From Lachnospiraceae bacterium (GTDB taxonomy: Bacteria; Bacillota; Clostridia; Lachnospirales; Lachnospiraceae), in NCBI GenBank assembly GCA_024690605.1, contig JAILOV010000055.1:1-42851 (forward strand): a DNA stretch of 42,851 nucleotides. Direction: 5' to 3'. Each line of letters opens with the position of its first letter. Position 1 is the stretch's first letter. Of the stretch, positions 34,391 to 42,851 are shown in pieces. Under the pieces are notes generated by a model. It saw nothing but the letters and a program-made list of their open reading frames with translations. It ran no database searches and had not been told where the DNA came from. The position numbers were made by a program, and so were the translations under genes.

Positions 34391-34417
34391 GCACTTTTTC
34401 CCGATTTTATATTTTTT

Positions 34418-35293
34418 TTATATATCCCTTCCCTGGAGATCGATCCGATTTTCCAGAAGTGCCTGTGCCCAGTATTTTTCGGGGATGTCCGGCCAGACGA
34501 CCTCACCCCTGTCCTCTCTGCAAAGCTGCGTCGCGCGCAGCATCACGGTCTCCGTCATGTCCACACCGGTCCGGAGCGTGTGCATGACCAGCGCCGCCCA
34601 GGCGGGCGCCCGTTCCATCAGACCGCTCTCGGCAAAGGCCCGGTATTCCGCTTCGCGGTCATAGTCCAGCTGCACCAGTTCTTCGATCCACTCGCCGCCG
34701 TCACTCTTCAGGATCGCAAACTGCGCCTTGCCGCCCTCGTTCCACGGCACGCCGATCGATCCGGGGTTGATGCAGTTGATGTCCCGATAGCGGTAGGCTT
34801 CCTGCTCATGATGATGACCGTGCAGAAAAACGCTCGTCCGGATCCCGGAGAGCACGCGTCTGGTATTGCGCCTGCCCTTGAGCAGCACGCCGTTCGACTG
34901 ATCCGGCGCCCCGTGGCAGAGCGTGATCGCGGGATACCCCGGTTCCTCCCAGACATCCGTGATCGGAAGCTTCTCAAAGAAATAGAGATCCCGGTCCGTC
35001 AGATGCTCCCAGGTGTAGAGAAGTGTTCCGCTCGCGGAGCCGTTCTGCCACCCCGTCGCTCCCCGGTCACGGTAATTCAGGAAATAGTCCTCTCTGTTGC
35101 CGCGGATGAACTTCGACCGGAAATAATCCCGCAGGATGTAGACCAGTTCCATCGTCTTCTCCGGTTCCGGACAGTCGGAGACATAGTCGCCGAGGAGCAG
35201 ATACCGGTCGATCCCACGCCCCGTACAATAAGAAAAGCAGGCCTTGAACGCCTCGTAATTGTTGTGGATATCGCTGAAAACCGCCACTTCCAT
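34418..35293 (-). CDS. calcineurin-like metallophosphoesterase (YfcE-like)
   Basis: The product has 291 aa. I chose the ATG at 35293, two bases after the MATE stop, with GAGAGGG eight bases upstream; it gives MEVAVFSDIHNNYEAF. The metal-binding motifs are in order: FSDIHNN, LLGDYVSD, RGNRED, CHGAPD and HGHHHEQ, then INPGSIG. This marks it as a cytosolic metallophosphoesterase with two metal ions. The substrate is not known; family members act on phosphodiesters or cyclic nucleotides. The C-terminal 60 residues extend past the usual YfcE fold. It is the last gene of the thrC run and is followed within 30 bases by the groESL promoter. Confidence 0.88.
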   Translation of the reverse strand: MEVAVFSDIHNNYEAFKACFSYCTGRGIDRYLLLGDYVSDCPEPEKTMELVYILRDYFRSKFIRGNREDYFLNYRDRGATGWQNGSASGTLLYTWEHLTDRDLYFFEKLPITDVWEEPGYPAITLCHGAPDQSNGVLLKGRRNTRRVLSGIRTSVFLHGHHHEQEAYRYRDINCINPGSIGVPWNEGGKAQFAILKSDGGEWIEELVQLDYDREAEYRAFAESGLMERAPAWAALVMHTLRTGVDMTETVMLRATQLCREDRGEVVWPDIPEKYWAQALLENRIDLQGRDI

Positions 35294-35295
35294 CG

Positions 35296-36693
35296 TCAGG
35301 CCCTCTCTTTCCATGCGGCTTTCTCCTCAAGTGTGCGGTCCAGGTGTCTGCGGATGAGCAGAAAGCAGATCAGATGAACCGTGCCGGTCAGCGCCCAGCT
35401 GATCGGATAGGACAGGTAGAGAACCGTCAGTTCATGATGCACACGAAAATAGGTGTAGATCCAGACGATCCGGAAACCGCAGGCACCGATCAGCGACACG
35501 ACCATCGGCACGACCGACCAGCCGAGGCCGCGGATACTGCCGCAGACCGTGTCCATCAGCCCGCAGAGAAAGTAGAGCGTGCAGATCACGCCCATGCGCC
35601 GCAGTCCGAATTCGATCGCCGCGGGATCATTCGTGTAGAGAGACAGCAGGCGCCCGCCGAACAGATAGAACAGATTGCCCATGGCCGCGCCGATCACAAA
35701 CACAGTGGCTAAACAGGTGAGCAGCACCCGGTTGACCCGCTTCATGTCTCCCGCACCGTAATTCTGGCTGGTAAAGGACACCGACGCCTGGTAGATCGCG
35801 TTCATCGCCATGTAGACAAATCCCTCCAGATTGGAGCCGGCGGCGTTTCCCGCCATCGCCACCGCGCCGAAGGAATTGACCGACGACTGGATCAGCACAT
35901 TGGAAAAGGAGAAGATCATGCTCTGCACACCCGCCGGGACACCGATCTTCAAGATCAGGCCCAATTTGTGCCGGTTCACGCGGATCGCGGAGACCGTCAG
36001 GCGATAACTCTCCTTTGTCATGATGAGACAGCGCAGAATGAGAACAGCGGAGATCGCCTCGGACAGGACCGTTGCCGCCGCCACCCCCGCGACATCCATG
36101 CGCAGAACGATCACAAAGAACAGATTCAGGATCACATTGATCACGCCGCTGATGATGAGAAAATAGAGCGGCCGCCTCGTGTCACCGACCGCCCGCAGAA
36201 TAGCGCTTCCGAGATTGTAGAGAAACAGCACGGGCGCGCCGACAAAATAGATCCGCATATAGGTCACGGCAAGAGGGAGAACCTCCGGCGGCGTTCCCAT
36301 GAGCGTCAGCACAGGCCTTGCGATAACGAACCCGAGCGCTCCCACGAGCACCCCGCCGATGATGCTGAGCGCTGTCGACGTGTGTACCGTCTCGCTCATG
36401 TGCTGTTTCTCACCCGCCGCAAAATAGCGGGCAGCGACCACGTTCACGCCGACGGAAAGACCGATGAACAGCGCAACGATCAGATTGATGAGCGAACCCG
36501 TGGAGCCGACCGCGGCGATCGAATGCGCGCCGTTTCTGCCGAAGCGCCCCACCACCACGATATCCGCCGCGTTGAAAAGAAGCTGCAGGATGCTGGAAAA
36601 GATAAGCGGCACGGCAAACAGCAGGATCTTGGGGAGCAGTGCTCCGTGCGTCATATCGATCTCATATTTTCCCCGTGTCGCTGTCATGGCCAT
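35296..36693 (-). CDS. MATE family multidrug exporter
   Basis: This 465-aa protein has twelve hydrophobic segments in the two-bundle layout of MATE transporters. It starts with a soluble lead (MAMTATRGKYEIDMTHGALL) followed by PKILLFAVPLIFSSILQLLF and FNAADIVVVGRF. The segment ARYFAAGEKQHMSETVHTS and, in the second half, FTSQNYGAGDMKRV are typical of the Na+/H+-driven drug exporters of the DinF/NorM group. The length is normal. It is separated from the aminopeptidase by only three bases and from the metallophosphoesterase by two, so it is one transcript with them. The substrate cannot be predicted. Confidence 0.92.
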   Translation of the reverse strand: MAMTATRGKYEIDMTHGALLPKILLFAVPLIFSSILQLLFNAADIVVVGRFGRNGAHSIAAVGSTGSLINLIVALFIGLSVGVNVVAARYFAAGEKQHMSETVHTSTALSIIGGVLVGALGFVIARPVLTLMGTPPEVLPLAVTYMRIYFVGAPVLFLYNLGSAILRAVGDTRRPLYFLIISGVINVILNLFFVIVLRMDVAGVAAATVLSEAISAVLILRCLIMTKESYRLTVSAIRVNRHKLGLILKIGVPAGVQSMIFSFSNVLIQSSVNSFGAVAMAGNAAGSNLEGFVYMAMNAIYQASVSFTSQNYGAGDMKRVNRVLLTCLATVFVIGAAMGNLFYLFGGRLLSLYTNDPAAIEFGLRRMGVICTLYFLCGLMDTVCGSIRGLGWSVVPMVVSLIGACGFRIVWIYTYFRVHHELTVLYLSYPISWALTGTVHLICFLLIRRHLDRTLEEKAAWKERA

Positions 36694-36696
36694 CGA

Positions 36697-38520
36697 TCAC
36701 ACCGGCTTCGTCGCTTCCTTCAGCCATGCGCGGATCTCCGGTTCCTCAATGAGAGGCGCGATCCGCTCATAAACCCCGGCATGATAGGCGTTGAGCTGCT
36801 CGCGTTCCGCGGGCTGCATCAGCCGCACATCGATCCCGTCCGTGTCGATCGGCACCCAGGTGAGCATGCGAAAGCCCATGAACTGGCCGTCGCCGTTCTT
36901 CTCGCCGGCGACCGCTTCGAGGATGCTCTCCGTACGGATGCCGTGACTTCCCTCGATGTAGACACCCGGCTCATCGGAGACGATCATACCGGGCAGGATC
37001 TCCGCTTCCTTTTCGCCTTCGATGCTGCGCCAGCGGATGTTATGCGGTCCTTCGTGGACATTGAGCATGTACCCCACGCCATGTCCCGTCCCGCATTTGT
37101 AGTCGATGTTCATATCCCAGACGGGCCCGCGTGCGAGGATATCGAGATTGCGTCCGGTACATCCGCGAAGGAAGCGGGCGTTCGCAAGCCGGAGCATCCC
37201 GACCGCAACGGCGGTAAAATGTCTCCGCACCTCATCGGATACCGGCCCCAGGAGGATCGTCCGCGTGACATCCGTCGTCCCGCCGAAATAGGTACCGCCG
37301 GAATCAACGAGATACATGCCCTCCGGCTTCAGCTCGGCATAGGCCTCCGGCGTCGCCTCATAGTGCATCATCGCCGCGTTGGCGCCGTATGCACTGATCG
37401 TCGGGAACGAAAGCTCCAGAAATCCCGGCAGGGACGCCCGCATGGCATCCAGTTTTTCCGCGGCCGACACCTCCGTGATCGGTTCCTTTCCGACATGCGT
37501 CTTCACCCACCACAGGAATCTGCACAGCACCGCACTGTCCCGGATGTAGATCTCGCGAATGTTCTTCAGTTCCGTCTCATTCTTGACCGCTTTTAACAGA
37601 AGCGTCGGATTCCGGTCCGTGACGGTCTTCGTGCCGGCCTTGTCCGATGCGGCGGTCAGCTTCTTCATCAGCGCATAGCCGGTCCTCGCCTGATCGTAGA
37701 GCACGATCGTGTCCTTCGCCACGAATTCGTCCGGCGCTTCCATGATCTCGAAATAGCCGCGCCGCTCCACACCGATCCGGTCAAGATACGCCGCAGCATC
37801 AGCGGTGACCTCTCCCTCCTGCAGATAGAGGATCACCCGCTCCTCCGTCAGGAAGAGATAGGAAAGAGCGACCGGCGAACACGCCACATCGCCCCCGCGG
37901 ATGTTCAGCAGCCAGCAGATGTCATCCAGACTTGAGAGCAGAAAGGCATTGGCGTTTTTTTCGCGAAGAGCCTTCCGAACCTCGGACAGTTTCTCCTCAG
38001 CGCTCTTTCCTGCAAGCGCATCATCGATCACCAGCAGATCGTTGAGCGGAAGCGGCGGTCTGTCCGGCCAGGACTCTCCCGCGAGATCCCGGTCGCATTC
38101 GATCCGCACGCCCAGGGGTGCAAGATCCTTTTCCAGTCCGAGTCCCAGCTGCGCCGAGACCACACGGCCGTCGAAGCCCAGCGTCTCGCCCTCGCGCATG
38201 TGCTCCCTCAGATATTCATTGATCGTCGGCACACCTTCATCGGCCATGCGGAAAAGTGTCACACCCGTACCGGCCATCTCTCTCTCTGCCTGAATGAAAT
38301 AGCGGCCGTCGGTCCACATGCCGGCCCAGTCAAAACCGACGACCAGCGTTCCGTTCGAACCGGTGAAGCCGCAGAAATGCTCCCGGGCCTTGAAAAAGTC
38401 GGCAACATATTCCGAATTGTGAAAATCCGCCGTCGGCATCAGACAGTAGTCGACATGCGCCTTTGCCATCACGGCGCGAAGCCTGGACAGCCGTTCTCTG
38501 ATCACTGTGTTTTCCATCAT
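36697..38520 (-). CDS. Xaa-Pro aminopeptidase (M24B family)
   Basis: This 607-aa enzyme releases the N-terminal residue from peptides with proline in second place. Two creatinase N-like domains (about 1-300) precede the catalytic pita-bread domain. Its metal ligands are visible: YLVDSGGTYFGGTTDVTRT (two Asp), GTGHGVGYMLNVHEGPH (His), SDEPGVYIEGSHGIRTES (Glu, Glu). The long C-terminal extension is like the eukaryotic XPNPEP1 type rather than the short PepP type. The ATG overlaps the citrate synthase stop (ATGATGG), so translation is coupled. It is probably cytosolic. Confidence 0.93.
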   Translation of the reverse strand: MMENTVIRERLSRLRAVMAKAHVDYCLMPTADFHNSEYVADFFKAREHFCGFTGSNGTLVVGFDWAGMWTDGRYFIQAEREMAGTGVTLFRMADEGVPTINEYLREHMREGETLGFDGRVVSAQLGLGLEKDLAPLGVRIECDRDLAGESWPDRPPLPLNDLLVIDDALAGKSAEEKLSEVRKALREKNANAFLLSSLDDICWLLNIRGGDVACSPVALSYLFLTEERVILYLQEGEVTADAAAYLDRIGVERRGYFEIMEAPDEFVAKDTIVLYDQARTGYALMKKLTAASDKAGTKTVTDRNPTLLLKAVKNETELKNIREIYIRDSAVLCRFLWWVKTHVGKEPITEVSAAEKLDAMRASLPGFLELSFPTISAYGANAAMMHYEATPEAYAELKPEGMYLVDSGGTYFGGTTDVTRTILLGPVSDEVRRHFTAVAVGMLRLANARFLRGCTGRNLDILARGPVWDMNIDYKCGTGHGVGYMLNVHEGPHNIRWRSIEGEKEAEILPGMIVSDEPGVYIEGSHGIRTESILEAVAGEKNGDGQFMGFRMLTWVPIDTDGIDVRLMQPAEREQLNAYHAGVYERIAPLIEEPEIRAWLKEATKPV

Positions 38521-39887
38521 TTCCTCTTCTTCATTGCCGTGTAGGGCTTGCGCGGTCCGATCGCCATGTAGGCGGGACGGATGATCTTGCCCTCATTGGC
38601 CAGTTCCTCCATCCGGTGCGCGCTCCAGCCGACGATCCGCGCCATCGCGAAGATCGGCGTGTAGAGTTCGATCGGCAGACCCAGCATCTGATAGACAAAA
38701 CCGGAGTAGAAATCTACATTGATGCTCACACCCTTATACATCTTCCGCTCCCCGGCGATCAGCTTCGGTGCGAGCTCCTCGACCTTCTGGTAAAGTCCCC
38801 ACTCCCTGCCGAAACCCTTCTCGTCGGCCAGAAGAGAGACGAAATGTTTGAGCACCCGGGCGCGCGGATCGGACTTGGAGTAGATCGCGTGTCCCACGCC
38901 GTAGATGAGACCGGCGTGATCAAAGGCTTCCTTGTGCAGAAGCTTCTTCAGATAGTCCGCGACCGCCTCGTCGTCCTCCCAGTCATGCACCTGCTCCTTC
39001 ATATCCTCGAACATGCGCACGACCTTGATGTTTGCGCCGCCGTGGCGGGGACCCTTGAGTGAGCCGATTGCGGCCGCCATCACGGAATAGGTGTCCGTCA
39101 TCGACGACGTGACCACGTGCGTCGTGAAGGACGAGTTGTTACCGCCGCCGTGCTCCATGTGCAGGACAAGGCAGATGTCCAGAAGCCGTGCTTCCAGCTC
39201 CGTATAGCTGGAAGCCGGACGCAGCAGATAGAGGATGTTCTCCGCCGTTGAGAGATTGTCCTGCGGCTGGTGAATGAACAGACTGTTCCCCTCATGATAA
39301 TGATTGTAGGCCTGGTAGCCGTAGATCGAGAGCATCGGGAAGAGGCTGATCAGCTGCAGACACTGTCTCAGCACATTGGGGAGCGACACATCCTCCGCCA
39401 GATCATCATAGGAATAGAGCGTCAGCACCGAGCGTGCCAGCGTGTTCATCATGTCCCGGCTCGGTGCCTTCATGATGATGTCACGCACAAAACTCGTCGG
39501 CAGACTCCTGTAGAAATAGAGCAGTTTCTCAAAATCCGCCAGCTCCCCCTTCTTCGGCAGATGGCCGAACAGCAGGAGATACGCGCATTCCTCGAACCCG
39601 AACCGGTTCTCTTCCGTGAAGCCACGGATCAGATCCTCGATATTGTAGCCGCGGTAATACAGCTCGCCGTCCGCGGGAACGGATTCCCCGTCGACATCCT
39701 TTTTCGCATGGATCTCCGAGATGTGCGTGAGGCCCGTGAGCACACCCTTTCCGTTTAAGTCGCGCAGTCCCCTCTTGACATTGAATCTGGTATACAGCCC
39801 GGCATCGATGATATCCGCTTCGCGGCTTACATCGGAAAGATGCAGGATCTGCGGTGTGAGCTCCGAGTAGATGTTATCGTTTGCCAT
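38517..39887 (-). CDS. citrate synthase
   Basis: This 456-aa enzyme condenses acetyl-CoA with oxaloacetate. The catalytic residues are seen in HMEHGGGNNSSF (His), GVGHAIYSKSDPRARVL (His) and NVDFYSGFVY (Asp). GSLKGPRHGGANIKV is the CoA-binding loop. The N-terminal extension before the core is longer than in the short Bacillus forms. The similar methylcitrate synthase cannot be excluded without a tree. AAGGGGGAC precedes the ATG, 21 bases after thrC. In a fermenting Clostridia-type organism it most likely feeds 2-oxoglutarate and glutamate synthesis. Confidence 0.93.
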   Translation of the reverse strand: MANDNIYSELTPQILHLSDVSREADIIDAGLYTRFNVKRGLRDLNGKGVLTGLTHISEIHAKKDVDGESVPADGELYYRGYNIEDLIRGFTEENRFGFEECAYLLLFGHLPKKGELADFEKLLYFYRSLPTSFVRDIIMKAPSRDMMNTLARSVLTLYSYDDLAEDVSLPNVLRQCLQLISLFPMLSIYGYQAYNHYHEGNSLFIHQPQDNLSTAENILYLLRPASSYTELEARLLDICLVLHMEHGGGNNSSFTTHVVTSSMTDTYSVMAAAIGSLKGPRHGGANIKVVRMFEDMKEQVHDWEDDEAVADYLKKLLHKEAFDHAGLIYGVGHAIYSKSDPRARVLKHFVSLLADEKGFGREWGLYQKVEELAPKLIAGERKMYKGVSINVDFYSGFVYQMLGLPIELYTPIFAMARIVGWSAHRMEELANEGKIIRPAYMAIGPRKPYTAMKKRK

Positions 39888-39908
39888 GAACCGTCCCCCT
39901 TTTCGTTA

Positions 39909-41405
39909 TCAGGTGCCTTTGATCCCAAGGAAATCCCTGACCGCCTGCTCCATCTCCGTCACTTCGCAGACACGGGTGTGGCGGATCTGCGCACCGGGAA
40001 GGGAAGAGACCGCCGCCGGTACCGGCACGCCTGTCTTTTCCGAGAGTTTCTCCGCCAGAGCAAAATCATCGGCATCCCCATCCGCGATCCCAAGCGCCGC
40101 TGTCACCGCACGGGTGAACTTGAACGGGCTCGCCGTAGAGGCGAGGATCGTCTGCGCCGTGTCGCCGGAATCTCTGCGGTAGCGGTCACAGACCGCACTG
40201 GCGACCGCCGTGTGTGTATCGATCAGATAATGCGCATCCGTGAACACGCGTGCGATCTCCGCTTTTGTCTCCTCTTCCGTCGCAAAGCCGCCGACAAAAT
40301 CCGTGAGCGCTTTTCGCATGGTGTCCGTGATCTCATATTTCCCTTCGCTTAAGAGCTTCGCCATGAGCGCCCGGTCCGTCTCCGCGTCGTCGCCGGCGAT
40401 ATGATAGATGAGCCGCTCCAGATTCGAGGAGATCAGGATGTCCATAGAGGGCGAGCTCGTGAGGATGAATTCCCGGTTCCGGTCATAGGTGCCCGTGCCG
40501 AAGAAATCGTAGAGCACTTTGTTCTCATTGGAGGCGCAAATGAGTTTTTTCACCGGCAACCCCATCTTCTTCGCGTACCAGGCCGCGAGGATGTTGCCGA
40601 AATTCCCGGTCGGCACCACGATGTTGACCGCCTCGCCGTCCGCGATCCTGCCCTCCCGGAGGAGTCTCGCGTAGCTGTAGACATAGTAGACGATCTGCGG
40701 CACGAGACGTCCGATATTGATCGAATTGGCGGATGAGAAGCGGAAGCCGTTTGCCGCAAGCGCTGCTCCGACACGCTCATCCGTGAAGAGCTTTTTCACG
40801 CCGGTCTGCGCGTCGTCAAAATTCCCCTCGATGCCGACAACGCAGGTGTTGTCTCCCTTCTGCGTCACCATCTGCAGCTCCTGGATCCGGCTCACGCCGT
40901 GCTTGGGATAGAAGACCACGATCCGGGTCCCCTGTACATCGGTAAATCCCTCCAGCGCCGCCTTTCCGGTGTCGCCGCTCGTTGCCGTGAGGATGACGAT
41001 CTCATCCGTGACGCCGTTCTTCTTTGCCGCCGTCGTCATCAGATGCGGCAGGAGCTGGAGCGCCATGTCCTTGAAGGCGATGGTCGGGCCGTGATAGAGC
41101 TCGAGATAGTGGACACCGGCCGCCTCCGTGAGCGGAGCGATCTGTGCCGTGTCGAACTGACTGCCGTAGGCGCTGTTGATGCAGCTTCTCAGCTCCTCCT
41201 CCGTGTAATCCGTCAGGAAAGCTTTCAGGATCGTGAAAGCCGTCTCACGATAGTCCATGGAGGCAAAAGCACGCACCGGCCGGTCAAACGCCGGGATCTC
41301 GGTCGGTACATAAAGGCCGCCGTTTCCCGCGATGCCGTTCAGGATCGCCTGTGACGCCGTGATCCTCTCCTCTCCTCCTCTGGTGCTCCGGTACAAGATC
41401 TCCAT
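39909..41405 (-). CDS. thrC: threonine synthase
   Basis: This 498-aa PLP enzyme converts phosphohomoserine to threonine. The PLP lysine is Lys112 in HGPTIAFKDMALQLLPHL. ILTATSGDTGKAALEGF and VVPTGNFGNILAAWYAKKMG bind the cofactor phosphate, and the N-terminal YVPTEIP is typical of the long, eukaryote/E. coli-like form. The length fits this class. AAAGGA precedes the ATG. It is the first gene of the minus-strand run thrC, citrate synthase, aminopeptidase, MATE, metallophosphoesterase. Confidence 0.96.
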   Translation of the reverse strand: MEILYRSTRGGEERITASQAILNGIAGNGGLYVPTEIPAFDRPVRAFASMDYRETAFTILKAFLTDYTEEELRSCINSAYGSQFDTAQIAPLTEAAGVHYLELYHGPTIAFKDMALQLLPHLMTTAAKKNGVTDEIVILTATSGDTGKAALEGFTDVQGTRIVVFYPKHGVSRIQELQMVTQKGDNTCVVGIEGNFDDAQTGVKKLFTDERVGAALAANGFRFSSANSINIGRLVPQIVYYVYSYARLLREGRIADGEAVNIVVPTGNFGNILAAWYAKKMGLPVKKLICASNENKVLYDFFGTGTYDRNREFILTSSPSMDILISSNLERLIYHIAGDDAETDRALMAKLLSEGKYEITDTMRKALTDFVGGFATEEETKAEIARVFTDAHYLIDTHTAVASAVCDRYRRDSGDTAQTILASTASPFKFTRAVTAALGIADGDADDFALAEKLSEKTGVPVPAAVSSLPGAQIRHTRVCEVTEMEQAVRDFLGIKGT

Positions 41406-41553
41406 TTTTCTGTCCTTTCTGTTTCAGGCCCGGTGATGCTGGGCATATGCCGGGATTTGTGATACTATATTGCCGAACGAGAACAAACCTGCAGAATGCC
41501 ATGTTTCCGGCATCGCATGAATTGGCATCATATTATACCACATTTACAGAGAG
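41406..41553. promoter_or_regulatory. divergent intergenic region of thrC and the AP2-like gene
   Basis: A 148-base region between two divergent starts. On the minus side TATAGT near 41470 could be a -10 box for thrC, without a good -35 box. A perfect 10-base palindrome, GGCATATGCC (41442-41451), lies between that box and the thrC ribosome site and could be an operator. On the plus side TATTAT (41531-41536) may serve the AP2-like gene. All are weak calls. Confidence 0.35.
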
Positions 41554-42363
41554 ATGACAAAGACGAAAAGCGGCTTAAAGCCCGGCGTATACATCATCAG
41601 GAAAAAGGACGGCACACCGATCTATCGCTCCTCCGTCACGAAAAAAGGCAAGCACATCTCCCTCGGAAGCTTTGCTACGGAGGACGCTGCACATGAAGCC
41701 TACCGGGAAGCCCTGCGCTGCCTGGAGGACACCTCGCTTCTGCCCGACACCTTCCCGGCCGATTCGCCGCTCCCCTTCACCAAGGCGATCCCTCTCATGA
41801 ACCTCAGGGATAACGGAATCTATTTCGGCGCGCCGATCTATCTGGAAAAAAGGGATTTTCTCTACTACCTCGATCATGATGACATCTACCGGTTCGATAT
41901 CGACGATCTGTTCTACTATGCCTCGCACCGCATCATGCGGCGGGGCGGCCGCCTCTTCGTCGCCGACTACGGCTCGCAGGTCGGCGTGATGAGCCGCCTC
42001 GGGATCCGGAGCTTTGCCGTCGCGGGCCGCGACTATCTCTTCCGCAACGGCGACGATCATGATCTGCGCCGGGAGAACATCGAGATCATCAACCGTTTCC
42101 GCGGTGTCCTGCGCACCGAAGAGCGCGGTTTCCAGCGTTACCGCACCGTCATCCACGTGCGCGGCAATTTCATCGTCGGCACCTATGACACCGAGGAGGA
42201 GGCCGCGATCGCCTACAACAAAGCGGCGGATATCCTCACCCGCAACGGGATCGGAAAGAAATACGAACAGAACTATGTAGAAAATGTCGGCCCCGCAAAG
42301 TACGCGGAGATCTACAGCAATTTGCCGATCTCGGAAAAGATCCTGCAGCTTCGCGGCAGGTGA
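41554..42363 (+). CDS. protein with two AP2-like segments around a decayed HNH-like core
   Basis: The product has 269 aa. An N-terminal segment (about 5-58: GVYIIRKKDGTPIYRSSVTK, GKHISLGSFATEDAAHEAYREA) and a C-terminal segment (about 190-230: YRTVIHVRGNFIVGTYDTEE, AAIAYNKAADIL) both look like AP2/ERF DNA-binding units. Between them RNGDDHDLRRENIEIIN recalls the end of HNH homing endonucleases of the AP2-HNH type. I cannot find the full set of HNH histidines, so the nuclease may be inactive. It may be a former selfish endonuclease turned DNA-binding protein. The ribosome site is weak (AGAGAG). No terminator directly follows on this strand. Confidence 0.75.
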   Translation: MTKTKSGLKPGVYIIRKKDGTPIYRSSVTKKGKHISLGSFATEDAAHEAYREALRCLEDTSLLPDTFPADSPLPFTKAIPLMNLRDNGIYFGAPIYLEKRDFLYYLDHDDIYRFDIDDLFYYASHRIMRRGGRLFVADYGSQVGVMSRLGIRSFAVAGRDYLFRNGDDHDLRRENIEIINRFRGVLRTEERGFQRYRTVIHVRGNFIVGTYDTEEEAAIAYNKAADILTRNGIGKKYEQNYVENVGPAKYAEIYSNLPISEKILQLRGR

Positions 42364-42469
42364 GCGTCAAACTGCTTCATATCTCATTTGGTCTTGAAAC
42401 ACTGTCTGATTTCTCCGACGGTAATTCCGGTTTAAGTATGAATATTCCGAGCACTTTCCCGCAATAAAA

Positions 42470-42502
42470 TACCGGAAACCCTGTATATCCGGGTTTCCGG
42501 TA
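42470..42502 (-). terminator. Rho-independent terminator of the right-edge gene
   Basis: A perfect 12-base stem (TACCGGAAACCC/GGGTTTCCGGTA) with a 9-base loop is followed on the minus strand by TTTTATT, 43 bases after the stop at 42545. Confidence 0.78.
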
Positions 42503-42544
42503 AATTTCGCTACAGCGTCCGGGATTCTCTTCCCGCAGGAAACG

Positions 42545-42851
42545 TCACTCCACCGGAACGGTCCCCAGCTTCGACGCCAGATACAGGAAGCCGGCATAGC
42601 CGTTACTGTCAAGCAGCGACTGCACATCCGTTCCCGCCGGGATCACGATGCGCTTCTTCGCCCCCTTGTGTCCCTGCTCCAGGAAATCCACCTGCACCGT
42701 CACATCCGGGCGCTCGGCCAGCGCGTCGAACACCATGTGATGGAAGGAGAGCCACCGGTTGGTGCTGATCTTCACCGTACCGCCCTGCGGCGCTTTCTTG
42801 ATCCTGTTCGCCGCATTGACATTGAAGACCCCGCATCCGGACAGCGGAATG
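42545..42851 (-). CDS. C-terminal end of a surface-type protein (N-terminus beyond window)
   Basis: The frame is open from the right edge to a stop at 42545, and about 101 residues are visible. They read SGCGVFNVNAANRIKK, then GGTVKISTNRWLSFHHMVFD, a short beta-rich piece and IPAGTDVQSLL, and end NGYAGFLYLASKLGTVPVE. A GTG within the stretch could be mistaken for a start, but the frame continues upstream without a stop. I recall similar C-terminal modules at the ends of secreted Lachnospiraceae proteins with Ig-like or leucine-rich repeats; this is memory, not a search. There is no membrane anchor or sortase motif in the visible part. Confidence 0.65.
   Translation of the reverse strand, partial: IPLSGCGVFNVNAANRIKKAPQGGTVKISTNRWLSFHHMVFDALAERPDVTVQVDFLEQGHKGAKKRIVIPAGTDVQSLLDSNGYAGFLYLASKLGTVPVE

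Overview
The window looks like a chromosomal segment of a fairly GC-rich Clostridia-type Firmicute, probably Lachnospiraceae. This is inferred from the gene families, strong AGGAGG-type ribosome binding sites, a CIRCE-controlled groESL and a SpoIIAA-like STAS protein. There are no rRNA or tRNA genes, no integrase, no transposase and no CRISPR array that I can see.

Left third (1-18447, all minus strand): a type IV secretion (T4SS) locus. In transcription order it holds a STAS anti-sigma-factor antagonist, a CPBP membrane protease, an Ig-like membrane-anchored surface protein, two giant paralogous helical proteins (1062 and 1452 aa), a VirD4/TraG coupling ATPase with a long acidic repeat-bearing tail, and three tandem VirB6/TrbL-like membrane proteins. 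The last of these runs off the left edge. The three VirB6-like genes are joined by ATGA stop/start overlaps. The 1452-aa giant carries an extra N-terminal papain-like cysteine peptidase module, and both giants end in the same charged tail motif. Lying directly upstream of the coupling protein, they are good candidates for T4SS substrates (effectors or polyvalent proteins). This is the most likely undescribed system in the window. No relaxase or other mobility gene is visible.

Middle (18.5-31.5 kb): a 199-aa unknown protein, an SH3 protein and a 3D-domain cell-wall protein in one operon, a CorC/CNNM transporter, an Sfp-type phosphopantetheinyl transferase that appears to be leaderless, and a minus-strand operon of GH31 glycosidase, an 81-aa unknown, a Memo-AMMECR1 fusion and hisS. 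Divergent from that operon is comM-dprA. An AT-richer HicAB toxin-antitoxin pair is grafted onto the 3' end of dprA. It is followed by a terminator and a very regular four-way-junction inverted-repeat element that also contains the groEL terminator.

Right third (32.3-42.85 kb): groES-groEL with a sigma-A promoter and CIRCE operator. Then comes a tightly packed minus-strand run of threonine synthase, citrate synthase, Xaa-Pro aminopeptidase, a MATE exporter and a metallophosphoesterase. Divergent from it is a protein with two AP2-like segments and a decayed HNH-like core. The C-terminal end of another surface protein, with its terminator, reaches the right edge.
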